Assembly (NCBI GenBank): GCA_903835235.1
Contig: CAILMF010000058.1
Coordinates: 62,001-126,000, forward strand
DNA length: 64,000 nucleotides
From: an uncultured Rhodospirillales bacterium
GTDB lineage: Bacteria > Pseudomonadota > Alphaproteobacteria > Acetobacterales > Acetobacteraceae
Direction: 5' to 3'
This document shows positions 39,108 to 47,382 of this stretch, piece after piece. The notes beneath the pieces were generated by a model. That model made no database searches. It was not told the DNA's origin and saw only the letters and a program-made list of their open reading frames with translations. The position numbers and the translations under genes were made by a program. Each line of letters starts with the position of its first letter. The stretch's first letter is position 1.

Positions 39108-39710
39108 TCAACGCACATTCTCCCTGCCGAAGCGGCGTTCGAAGGCCGCGATTTCTTCTTCGTAGCTCTGCGTCAGGCCGATCTCGTCCAGCCCCTCCAG
39201 CAGGCAATGCTTGGCAAACGGGTCCACCTCAAACGCGTGCACGCTGCCATCCGGCGCCGTCACCGTCTGCGCCGGCAAATCCACCTGGATGCGCGCACCG
39301 GGGTCAGCCTCGATCTGCGCCAGGATGTTCTCGACCACATCCGCCGGCAGCATCACCGGCAGCAGCCCGTTCTTCATGCCGTTATTGCGAAAGATGTCGC
39401 CGAAGCTCGGCGCAATCGCCACGCGAAAACCGGCATCGAACAACGCCCACACCGCGCTTTCGCGCGAGGAACCGCAGGCGAAGTTCTTCCCCGCCACCAC
39501 GATGCGCGCGTTACGCCAGGCTTCGCGGTTCAGCGCGAAGTCCGGGTTCTGCTCGCCATCCGGCAGGCGCCGCGCGTCGTGGAACAGGAACTCGGTGTGG
39601 TCCACCTCACGCGGGCGGCTCAGGAAGCGCGCCGGGATGATCTGGTCGGTGTCGATGTTCGGCCGCGGCAGTGGCACCGCCACCGCGTCCATGGTCCGGA
39701 ACGCTTCCAT
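39108..39710 (-). CDS. leuD: 3-isopropylmalate dehydratase small subunit
   Basis: Small subunit of isopropylmalate isomerase, 200 residues. It has the swivel domain and the signatures PRPNIDTDQIIPARFL, GKNFACGSSRESAVWAL and APSFGDIFRNNGMKNGLLP. The ATG at 39710 shares one base with the leuC stop (TGATG), so the two subunits are coupled. A GTG three bases upstream is the alternative start. Confidence 0.97.
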   Translation of the reverse strand: MEAFRTMDAVAVPLPRPNIDTDQIIPARFLSRPREVDHTEFLFHDARRLPDGEQNPDFALNREAWRNARIVVAGKNFACGSSRESAVWALFDAGFRVAIAPSFGDIFRNNGMKNGLLPVMLPADVVENILAQIEADPGARIQVDLPAQTVTAPDGSVHAFEVDPFAKHCLLEGLDEIGLTQSYEEEIAAFERRFGRENVR

Positions 39711-41122
39711 CACGCTTCTCCCGCCAGCAGCCGCCGCACATCGGTGAACCTGCCCGTGATCGCCGCCGCCGCCGCCATCGCCGGGCTCAGCAGATGCGTC
39801 CGCGCCCCCGGCCCCTGGCGCCCCATGAAGTTGCGGTTGCTGGTGCTCGCCACCCGCTCACCAGGCTGGGCGATATCACCATTGGTGCCCAGGCACATCG
39901 AACAACCAGGTTCGCGCCACTCGAAGCCAGCGGCGCGGAACACTTCGTGCAGCCCCTCGGCCTCGGCCTGGCGCTTGACACCCTCGCTGCCCGGTACCAC
40001 CCAGGCGCGCACGCTGCCGGCCACCTTGCGGCCCTTCGCCACGGCGGCGGCGGCGCGCATGTCCTCGATGCGGCTATTGGTGCAGCTGCCGATGAACACG
40101 CGGTCCACCGCCACCTCGCTCAGCGGCGTCCCCGCCTCCAGCCCCATATACACCAGCATCCGCGCCATCTGCTCGCGCCGCTCGGCATCCGCGGCACTGC
40201 TTGGGTCGGGGATGCGACCATCTATCGGCAGCGCATCCTCCGGCGAATTGCCCCAGGTCACCATCGGCGAAATCGCGCTGCCATCCAGCGAGACCTCGGC
40301 GTCAAACACCGCGTCATCGGCGGAAGGCAGCGCACGCCAACGTTCCAGCGCCGCGTCCCACGCCGCGCCCTTCGGCGCATAGGGCCGGCCGGCGATGTAC
40401 TGGAAGGTGGTATCGTCCGGCGCCACCATGCCGGCGCGGCCACCACCCTCGATGCTCATGTTGCACAGCGTCAGCCGGCCTTCCATGGAAAGCCCACGGA
40501 TCGCGCTGCCGGTATATTCCAGCACATGCCCGGTACCACCGGCGGCGCCAATCTTCGCGATGATCGCCAGGATCACATCCTTGCCCGTCACCTGGTCGCT
40601 GAGCCTGCCATCCACGCGGATGCGCATGGTCTTCGGCTTGCGCTGCCACAGCGTCTGCGTGGCCAGCACATGCGCCACTTCCGTGCTGCCAATGCCGAAG
40701 GCCAGCGCGCCCACCGCACCATGCGTCGACGTGTGGCTGTCACCGCAAACAAGCAGAATGCCCGGCTGCGAAAGCCCCTGCTCCGGCCCCATCACATGCA
40801 CAATTCCCTGGCCCTCGGTGCCCAGGCCGAACTGCTTGATGCCGTATTCCCGCGTGTTGCGGTCCAGCTTCTCCACCATCTCGCGGTGGCGCTCATCCTC
40901 AATCTCCTCCACCTTGCGCGAGCTGGTGGAGACGTAGTGATCAGGCGTGGCGAAAATCCGCTCCGGCGCACGCGGCTTCAGCCCGCGGTTGCGCAGGAAG
41001 TCGAAGGCCGTGGCGCCGCCATCATGCAGCAGGTGGGTATCCACATACAGCAGCGTCTGGCCATCCTCGCGCTCCAGCACGCGATGCTTCTGCCAGATCT
41101 TCTCGAACATGGTCTCGGACAT
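39710..41122 (-). CDS. leuC: 3-isopropylmalate dehydratase large subunit
   Basis: The iron-sulfur subunit of isopropylmalate isomerase, 470 residues. The three Cys ligands of the 4Fe-4S cluster are in [13 protein letters not shown] and in [35 protein letters not shown] is the substrate region. The gene starts at once after the stop of the amidohydrolase gene (TGA then ATG), an unusually tight upstream partner for a leucine gene. Confidence 0.97.
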   Translation of the reverse strand: MSETMFEKIWQKHRVLEREDGQTLLYVDTHLLHDGGATAFDFLRNRGLKPRAPERIFATPDHYVSTSSRKVEEIEDERHREMVEKLDRNTREYGIKQFGLGTEGQGIVHVMGPEQGLSQPGILLVCGDSHTSTHGAVGALAFGIGSTEVAHVLATQTLWQRKPKTMRIRVDGRLSDQVTGKDVILAIIAKIGAAGGTGHVLEYTGSAIRGLSMEGRLTLCNMSIEGGGRAGMVAPDDTTFQYIAGRPYAPKGAAWDAALERWRALPSADDAVFDAEVSLDGSAISPMVTWGNSPEDALPIDGRIPDPSSAADAERREQMARMLVYMGLEAGTPLSEVAVDRVFIGSCTNSRIEDMRAAAAVAKGRKVAGSVRAWVVPGSEGVKRQAEAEGLHEVFRAAGFEWREPGCSMCLGTNGDIAQPGERVASTSNRNFMGRQGPGARTHLLSPAMAAAAAITGRFTDVRRLLAGEA

Positions 41123-42823
41123 TCAGGCGGCTCCACGCAGCAGCTTGCCGGGCAAGGCCCCGGTCGCAACGCCGTCACGATAGGTGACAACGCCGGTCTT
41201 GATCGTCGCAACATAGCCATCGGCGCGCTGCATCAGCCGTTTGCCGCCGGCGGGCAGGTCGGCCACCACGTCCGGGCGACGCAGCCGCAGCTTGTCGAAG
41301 TCGATGATGTTCACGTCCGCCAGCTTGCCCGGCGCCAGCACGCCACGGTCGGTGAAGCCGGCCGCCGCCGCCGTGTCGCTGGTCAGCCGCCGCACCAGTT
41401 CCTCCAGCGCAAAGCCGCGCCCGCGGCCCCAATGCGCCAGCAGGAAGCTGGGGAAGCTGCCATCGCTGATGAAGCCGACATGCGCGCCGCCATCGCTCAA
41501 CCCCATGATGGTGTTGGGGTGGCGCAGGCATTCCTCGCTGGGGTTCAGCGTGTAGTCGGCATAGTTGGTCAGCGCGGTGAAGATGAAGCTGCGGCCCGCA
41601 TCCTCCAGCAGCATGTCATAGGCCACCTCCGGCGCCGTCCGCCCTTCGCGCGCGGCAATCGCCTCGATGCTCTGCTCCTGCGGCGGCGTGTAGTTCGGTG
41701 GGTCCTGGAACAGGAACATCCGCGCATAGCCGATGCGCTGGATCAGCGGGAAGACGCTGTCCTTCACCGGGTCCTCGCTGAGGATGCGCGCCCGCACCGC
41801 GGGGTCGCGCATCGCTGCCACCCGCTCGGCCAGCGGCAGATGCGCAATCGCCCGATACGACGCACAGCCGCTGAACGGATTCTGCGTGCCGCGCAACCCC
41901 AGCAGAATGCCGATGGGACGCGGCGGAAACACCGGTCGAATGCTCTTGCCGGCCGACGCCGCGCCATCGCTCAGCGCCAACAACTCCTTCCACACCTCGG
42001 TCCGATCATGCCGCGCCGTCATGGAAAACACGATCGGCCGCCCGCTCGCGTCATGGATGCGCTGCATCATCGCGAACTCGCCGGCGGGGTCCGGCTGCAA
42101 CCAGTCGGAGACGATCTCCATGAACCCGCGACCAGCATCGCTGACGCCCTGCGCCAGGCCGGTCAACTCGGCCTCCAGCGCGCGCAGCGTCGGCGTGTAA
42201 TCCCCCGCCAGCGTCTTGTGCGAAATCGTCCGGCTGGTCGAAACGCCGAACGCGCCCGCCTTCACCGCCTCGGCAGTAATCGCCCGCATCGCCGCGATAT
42301 CAGCCTGGTTCGCCGGCTCCAGCGCCAGCGCGCGTTCGCCCATCACGAAGACCCGCACCGCCGCATGCGGCAGCAGCGCGCCCAAATCAATGTCGCGTGG
42401 CCGCCGCTCCAGCGCGGTCAGGAACTCCGGAAAGCTCTGCCACTGCCAGTCCAGCCCCTCATGCAGGCAGGCGCCGGGGATATCCTCCACCCCCTCCATC
42501 AGTTCCACCAGCTTGCTACGGTCCGCTGGTTTGCACGGCGCGAAGCCAACGCCGCAATTGCCCATCACCCCCGTGGTCACGCCGTGCCAGGCGGAAGGCG
42601 CCATGTGGTCATCCCACAATGCCTGCGCGTCGTAATGCGTGTGGATATCGACGAAGCCCGGCGTCACCAGCAGGCCGCGGGCGTCGATCTCCTCGACGCC
42701 GCGCCCGCTGACCTGGCCGACGGCGACGATCCGGCCGCCGGCAATCGCCACGTCAGCCTCGCGCGCCGCGCTGCCGGTACCGTCCATCACGGTACCCCCG
42801 CGGATAATCAGATCGGCCTGCAT
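41123..42823 (-). CDS. Amidohydrolase of the N-acyl-D-amino-acid deacylase family
   Basis: A 566-residue metal-dependent hydrolase. The first metal pair is in TPGFVDIHTHYDAQ, the GNCGVGFAPC segment is family-typical, and the conserved Asp is in LSDGGAHVGFISD. Members hydrolyse N-acyl-D-amino acids, dihydropyrimidines or similar amides. The ATG at 42823 has GAAGGAA upstream. It abuts leuC with no gap, so both are probably on one transcript, though the metabolic link is not obvious. Confidence 0.9.
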   Translation of the reverse strand: MQADLIIRGGTVMDGTGSAAREADVAIAGGRIVAVGQVSGRGVEEIDARGLLVTPGFVDIHTHYDAQALWDDHMAPSAWHGVTTGVMGNCGVGFAPCKPADRSKLVELMEGVEDIPGACLHEGLDWQWQSFPEFLTALERRPRDIDLGALLPHAAVRVFVMGERALALEPANQADIAAMRAITAEAVKAGAFGVSTSRTISHKTLAGDYTPTLRALEAELTGLAQGVSDAGRGFMEIVSDWLQPDPAGEFAMMQRIHDASGRPIVFSMTARHDRTEVWKELLALSDGAASAGKSIRPVFPPRPIGILLGLRGTQNPFSGCASYRAIAHLPLAERVAAMRDPAVRARILSEDPVKDSVFPLIQRIGYARMFLFQDPPNYTPPQEQSIEAIAAREGRTAPEVAYDMLLEDAGRSFIFTALTNYADYTLNPSEECLRHPNTIMGLSDGGAHVGFISDGSFPSFLLAHWGRGRGFALEELVRRLTSDTAAAAGFTDRGVLAPGKLADVNIIDFDKLRLRRPDVVADLPAGGKRLMQRADGYVATIKTGVVTYRDGVATGALPGKLLRGAA

Positions 42824-42857
42824 CGAACCGTTCCTTCCCTCAATTTCCCGTACTCTA

Positions 42858-42895
42858 GGGTCTGTCAGACGCTCACGGAAGCGTCTGACAGACCC
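42858..42895. repeat. Perfect 16-base inverted repeat
   Basis: GGGTCTGTCAGACGCT at 42858-42873 is exactly complementary to 42880-42895, with a 6-base loop (CACGGA). It lies in the divergent spacer of the amidohydrolase and UbiD-like genes, 35 bases from the amidohydrolase start. Confidence 0.8.
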
Positions 42896-42919
42896 TGGCT
42901 GCTGTTTGCGCGGCTGATT

Positions 42920-42957
42920 CACGCCGCCGGCGATTCCGCCGGCGACGATCAGACGCC
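42920..42957. repeat. Dispersed intergenic element, family C copy 2
   Basis: CACGCCGCCGGCGATTCCGC and the following 18 bases match 9745-9781 with about four differences. As there, it follows a large palindrome and the string GGCTGCT. It shares the terminal TCAGACGC with the palindrome at 42858. Confidence 0.65.
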
Positions 42958-43035
42958 AGGCCCGCCGCGCCCGCTGGCTCAATCCCGCCCGGCGTGTAGG
43001 ATGGCGCCCCAGGGAAACGGAACAAGGAAGCGGCC

Positions 43036-44415
43036 ATGGCGCCGATCACCACGCTGCGCGACTGGCTGGACCGGCTGGCGGCAACCGACCGCCTGGCCGT
43101 GGCCCGGCCCGGCGCCGGCCTGGTGCATGAGATCGCCGCCATCGCCAACCGGCTGGACGGCCGCAAGGCCAGCCTGTTCCCACAGCCGGGTGGCCATCCC
43201 ATCCCCGTCGTCTCCGGCCTTACCAGCGACCGCGGCTGGATGGCCGAGGCCATGGGCGTCACGCCGGCCGGCCTGCTCGGCCGCTTCCAGCACGCCGCCG
43301 CCAACCCGCTGCCCTGCGTGGAGACCAGCGACGCGCCATCGCAACAGGTGGTCCACCGCAGCGGCATCGATCTCACAAAACTGCTGCCGATCCCGACCCA
43401 CAATGAACTCGACAGCGGCGCCTATATCTCCGCCGGCCTCTGCCTCAGCCGCAACCCGCAGAACGGCATCCAGAACGTCGCCATCCATCGGCTGCAGGTG
43501 AACGGCCCGGACCGCCTGGGCGTGCTGATCCTGCCGCGCCACACCATGAGCTACCTGCACATGGCCGAGGAAATGGGTCAGGACCTGGAAGTCGCCATCG
43601 TCATCGGCGTGGACCCCATCACGCTGCTGGCCAGCCAGGCCATCGCGCCGCTGGACGCCGATGAGCTGGAGATCGCCGGCGCCCTGCATGGCGCGCCGAT
43701 GCCGGTGGTGAAGTGCCTGACCAATTCCGTCCGCGTGCCCGCCCACGCCGAGATCATCATCGAAGGCCGCGTGCTGCGCGCCGCGCGGGAGGAGGAAGGC
43801 CCCTTCGGCGAGTTCCCGCAATACTACGGCGAACGCGCCAAGCGCCACGTCATCCAGGTGGACTGCGTCACCACCCGCAGCAACCCGATCTTCCACACCA
43901 TCGTCGGCGGCGGGCTGGAGCACCTGCTGCTCGGCGGCATCCCGCGCGAGGCCTCCATGCTCTCGCACCTGAAGCGCAGTTTTCCGAATGTGCTGGACGT
44001 GCATCTCGGGCGCGGCGGCGTCATGCGCTACCACCTGGCGGTGCAGATCAAAAAGCGCAGCGAGGGTGAGGCGAAGAACATCATGATGGGCGCCTTCGCC
44101 GGCCACTACGACATCAAGCAGGTGGTGGTGGTGGATGAGGACGTGGACATCCACGACCCCGCCGAGGTCGAATGGGCCATCGCCACGCGCTTCCAGGCCG
44201 ACCGCGATCTTCTGGTGGTGGGCCACAGCCAGGGCTCGCGCCTGGACCCTTCCGCGGATGACGGGCTTGGCGCCAAGATGGGCCTGGATGCGACCAAGCC
44301 GCTCACCGCGCCGCCCTTGAAGTTCAAGCGCATCGCGGTACCCGGCCAGGCCGAGATCAGGTTGCAGGACGTGTTGGAGACCGGCGACGCCACGAGCTGG
44401 CGCGAAAGGATTTGA
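43036..44415 (+). CDS. UbiD-family decarboxylase
   Basis: A 459-residue enzyme of the UbiD family, which uses prenylated FMN made by UbiX for reversible decarboxylation of aromatic or unsaturated acids. Typical segments are NGIQNVAIHRLQV, EIIIEGRV, EEEGPFGEFPQYYG (acid residues), RSNPIFHTIVGGG and AEVEWAIATRFQAD. AAGGAAG lies before the ATG at 43036. No ubiX gene is in the window. It heads the catabolic cluster that runs to 53898 and may carry out an early step. Confidence 0.93.
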   Translation: MAPITTLRDWLDRLAATDRLAVARPGAGLVHEIAAIANRLDGRKASLFPQPGGHPIPVVSGLTSDRGWMAEAMGVTPAGLLGRFQHAAANPLPCVETSDAPSQQVVHRSGIDLTKLLPIPTHNELDSGAYISAGLCLSRNPQNGIQNVAIHRLQVNGPDRLGVLILPRHTMSYLHMAEEMGQDLEVAIVIGVDPITLLASQAIAPLDADELEIAGALHGAPMPVVKCLTNSVRVPAHAEIIIEGRVLRAAREEEGPFGEFPQYYGERAKRHVIQVDCVTTRSNPIFHTIVGGGLEHLLLGGIPREASMLSHLKRSFPNVLDVHLGRGGVMRYHLAVQIKKRSEGEAKNIMMGAFAGHYDIKQVVVVDEDVDIHDPAEVEWAIATRFQADRDLLVVGHSQGSRLDPSADDGLGAKMGLDATKPLTAPPLKFKRIAVPGQAEIRLQDVLETGDATSWRERI

Positions 44416-44428
44416 GGGGGGACGTGCA

Positions 44429-45727
44429 TTGAGCCAAACACAAAACAAGCCCGCCGGCGCGGGCGCCGGACCCAAGCCCGCCGGCGCGGGCGCCGGACCC
44501 AAGCCCGCCGGCTGGGGCCAGGGTGGCCTGACCGGCCGGGCGGCCGAACTGCGCCGCCGCTTCCCCACCTTCCGGGAGTTGCAGGAGCACGCAGAAGCCC
44601 GCACGCCCAGCTTCGCCTATTGGTTCGCCGCTGGCGGCGCCGGCGATGGCGCGCCCAACCACGCCCATAACCGCGATGCCATGGACGCCGTCCGCATCGT
44701 GCCGCGCTACGGCGTGGATGTGAGCCAGGTCAACACCACCGCCACGCTGTTCGGCCGCAGCTACGCCATGCCCGTCGGCGTTGCGCCCATGGGCAATATC
44801 GGCATGATCTGGCCGGAGATGGACGCGATCCTGGCCGCCGCGGCGCAGAAGGCGCGCATCCCCTACGTCTCCTCCACCGTGGCCAATGTGGGCATGGAAC
44901 GGCTCGCCTCCCTGGCGCCGGATGTGTTCTGGTACCAGCTCTACGGCGTGCCACGCGACAACCACCAGATCAGCTTCGACCTGGTGCGCCGCGCCCAGGC
45001 GGTGGGCGCGCACGGCCTGATGCTGACGCTCGACGTACCCGCGCGGCAGAAGCGCGTGCACGACATCCGCAACGGCCTGGTGGTGCCGTTCAAGTTCCGC
45101 CCGGACGTGATCCTGGAGATCATGCGCCACCCGCGCTGGGCGTTGCGTTCGCTGCGCCACGGCCAGCCACGCTTCCCCAACCTGGCGAAATACGCCGGCG
45201 ACAATCCGGGCGCGCAGCAGATCGCCGCCTTCGTGCAGCAGAACATGAACAGCGGCCTGACCTGGGAGGTGATCGCCAAGATCCGCGACATCTGGAACGG
45301 CCCCTTGGTGGTCAAGGGCATCCAGCACCCCGAGGACGCGGAACTGGCAGTGCAGCTCGGGTGCGATGGCGTGCTGGTCTCAAACCATGGCGGCCGGCAG
45401 TTCGACGCAGCACCGGCCAGCATCGACACGCTGCCGGCCATTGCCGCGCAACTCTCCGGCCGCGCCACCGTCATGCTGGACAGCAGCATCCGCAGCGGGC
45501 TGGACGTGACCCGTGCGCTGGCCGCCGGCGCCGATTTCTGCTTCTCCGGCCGCGCCTTCCTCTGGGCCGTGGCGGCGCTGGGGGAAGAAGGCGGCGACCA
45601 CCAGACCGCGGCCTTCCTGGAAGAAGTGCGCGGCACCTTCGCCCAATCCGGCGCGCGTACGGTGGAGGAGGCGAAGAACGCCACCATCCTGCACCCCAAC
45701 GCCATCTGGCTGCAGCAGGGGAACTGA
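44429..45727 (+). CDS. FMN-dependent alpha-hydroxy-acid dehydrogenase
   Basis: A 432-residue flavin enzyme of the lactate/mandelate dehydrogenase family. The barrel starts near RRFPTFRELQEHA. The FMN and substrate residues are in GVAPMGNIGMIWP, LTLDVPARQKRVHDIRNG, VVKGIQHPEDAELA and the active-site His of VSNHGGRQFDAAP. The start is TTG at 44429 with GAGGGGGG upstream. The N-terminus is a disordered KPAGAGAGP repeat (27-base tandem repeats). It probably oxidises a 2-hydroxy acid next to the UbiD-like step. Confidence 0.9.
   Translation: MSQTQNKPAGAGAGPKPAGAGAGPKPAGWGQGGLTGRAAELRRRFPTFRELQEHAEARTPSFAYWFAAGGAGDGAPNHAHNRDAMDAVRIVPRYGVDVSQVNTTATLFGRSYAMPVGVAPMGNIGMIWPEMDAILAAAAQKARIPYVSSTVANVGMERLASLAPDVFWYQLYGVPRDNHQISFDLVRRAQAVGAHGLMLTLDVPARQKRVHDIRNGLVVPFKFRPDVILEIMRHPRWALRSLRHGQPRFPNLAKYAGDNPGAQQIAAFVQQNMNSGLTWEVIAKIRDIWNGPLVVKGIQHPEDAELAVQLGCDGVLVSNHGGRQFDAAPASIDTLPAIAAQLSGRATVMLDSSIRSGLDVTRALAAGADFCFSGRAFLWAVAALGEEGGDHQTAAFLEEVRGTFAQSGARTVEEAKNATILHPNAIWLQQGN
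44447..44512 (+). repeat. 27-base coding tandem repeat
   Basis: Two exact copies (44447-44473 and 44474-44500) and a partial third (44501-44512) encode KPAGAGAGP. They lie within the first 30 codons of the FMN dehydrogenase and also contain GCCCG/CGGGC hairpin arms. Confidence 0.85.
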
Positions 45728-45728
45728 C

Positions 45729-46367
45729 ATGGCCTGGGAACTTCGCCTGCTGGAAGACACGCTCGCCGCCGGCGCCACGCTGAGCTTTCCGGCGCCGGAT
45801 GTGTACAACCGCATCTGCTACGTCGTGCACGGCAGCGTCAGCGTGGGTGGCCAGACCTTCACCGACGACAGCGCCTGGCACGGCAAGGGCGCGGCCACGC
45901 TCACCGCCGGCCCGCATGGCGCCGCGCTCTGGCGGTTTGAGCTGGTGCATGACGGCCGCGCGGTGATCCCCTGCGAAGGCCGCACGCTGCTGAAGCTGAC
46001 CACACCGGTGACGCTGGCGCCCGAGCTGCTGATGCGCTGCGACAGCGTCGCCTTCCCCGCAGGCGGCTGCGCCTTCCTGCACACCCACCAGGGCCCCGGC
46101 ATTCGCTGCCTGATCGAAGGCGGCATCCGCATCGACACCGATGGCCACAGCACCAGCTACGCCCCCGGCGCCGCCTGGTTCGAGGCCGGGCCGGAACCCG
46201 TCTTCGCCCAGGCCGCGGACCGCCCCAGCCGCTTCATTCGCGTCATGGTGCTACCGGCCGCGCTGCTCGGCAAATCCTCCATCGCCTATGTGCGGGAGGA
46301 AGATCGCGCCAAGCCGAAGAGCCAAAGCTACAAGGGGTATGTCGATGCGCTCATCACGCTGGACTGA
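45729..46367 (+). CDS. Cupin-like protein
   Basis: A 212-residue protein with two cupin-like regions. YVVHGSVSVGGQTFTDDSAWHGKG (residues about 31-54) and AFLHTHQGPGIRCLIEGGIRIDTDG (about 115-139) carry the His and Glu/Gly pattern of small-molecule or metal-binding barrels. No signal peptide is seen. It starts with ATG one base after the dehydrogenase stop and ends just before the binding-protein gene. It could be an isomerase, a dioxygenase or a sensor. Confidence 0.8.
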   Translation: MAWELRLLEDTLAAGATLSFPAPDVYNRICYVVHGSVSVGGQTFTDDSAWHGKGAATLTAGPHGAALWRFELVHDGRAVIPCEGRTLLKLTTPVTLAPELLMRCDSVAFPAGGCAFLHTHQGPGIRCLIEGGIRIDTDGHSTSYAPGAAWFEAGPEPVFAQAADRPSRFIRVMVLPAALLGKSSIAYVREEDRAKPKSQSYKGYVDALITLD

Positions 46368-47382
46368 GCCGTCCGATCGCCAGGGCGCCGCAGGGCGCGG
46401 CGGCGTGAATCGACCGGCCCGGATATCTCGCCGCGCGGCGCTGGCGCTGCCCTTCCTGGCCACCACGGCGGGCGCGCAATCCGCCTGGCCGGATCGCCCG
46501 GTGCGCTTCGTCGTGCCCTTCCCGCCCGGCAGCATCAGCGACGCGGTCGCGCGCATCCTGGCGGACCGGCTCGGCCCCGTGCTGGGCCAGCGCGTGGTGG
46601 TGGAAAACCGCGGCGGCGCCGCCGGCAATATTGGCACCGCCTATGTCGCGCATGAAGCCGCCGATGGGTACACCTTCGTCATCGCCTCCAGCGGCACGCA
46701 TGGCAGCAACCCGCCGCTGTACCGCAACGTCGGCTACGACCCGGTGCGCGACTTCGCGCCTGTCATCGGCATGATCCGCGTGCCCAATGTGCTGGTGGTG
46801 CGCAATGCGCTGCCGGTGCGCAGCATCGCCGAGTTCATCGCCTACGCAAGGGCGCAGGACGGCAAGCTGACCTATGGCTCCATCGGCAATGGCAGCAGCC
46901 AGCACCTGGCCGGCACGCAGTTCGAGCAACTGGCCGGCGTGAAGCTGACCCACGTGCCCTACCGCGCCGTACCGCCGCTGCTGCTGGACATGCAGAGCGA
47001 CCGGCTGGACGCCAGCTTCCAACTGGTGCCGAACGTGGTCGAGCAGGTGAAGGCCGGCCAGATCCGCGCGCTGGCCGTCACCGTCAACCACCGCGTGCCG
47101 GCGCTGGCCGAAGTGCCGACCATGGCGCAGGCCGGCCTCAACGGCTACGAGACCGCCGGCTGGTTCGGCCTGCTCGCGCCCGCCGCCACGCCCGTGCCGA
47201 TCATCCGCCGCCTGCACCAGGCCAGCGCCGCCATCCTCAATGCGCCGGAAATGCGCGCCCGGCTGGAAGCCCTGGGCACCGAGCCAATGCCGCTCGGCCC
47301 CGAGGCATTCGCCAGCTTCATCGCCGCGGAACTGCCGCGCTGGGCCGAGATCGTCCGCCGCAGCGGCGCCACGGTGGACTGA
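46345..47382 (+). CDS. Bug-family substrate-binding protein of the catabolic cluster
   Basis: A periplasmic binding protein, 345 residues from the ATG at 46345. Its signal region carries ISRRAALALPFLATTAGAQ, followed by PDRPVRFVVPFPPGSISDAVAR and VVVENRGGAAGNIG. The ATG follows AAGGGG by 7 bases and overlaps the 3' end of the cupin gene by 23 bases. A GTG at 46405 would give a normal-length signal peptide. Its place inside a catabolic operon hints that it captures the operon's substrate. Confidence 0.9.
   Translation: MRSSRWTEPSDRQGAAGRGGVNRPARISRRAALALPFLATTAGAQSAWPDRPVRFVVPFPPGSISDAVARILADRLGPVLGQRVVVENRGGAAGNIGTAYVAHEAADGYTFVIASSGTHGSNPPLYRNVGYDPVRDFAPVIGMIRVPNVLVVRNALPVRSIAEFIAYARAQDGKLTYGSIGNGSSQHLAGTQFEQLAGVKLTHVPYRAVPPLLLDMQSDRLDASFQLVPNVVEQVKAGQIRALAVTVNHRVPALAEVPTMAQAGLNGYETAGWFGLLAPAATPVPIIRRLHQASAAILNAPEMRARLEALGTEPMPLGPEAFASFIAAELPRWAEIVRRSGATVD

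Noticed and set aside
39671-43501. A very long open frame on the plus strand over leuC, leuD and the amidohydrolase
   Set aside because: It is antisense to well-recognised enzymes. High GC leaves the opposite strand free of stops, and its translated content is Arg/His/Gln-rich noise.
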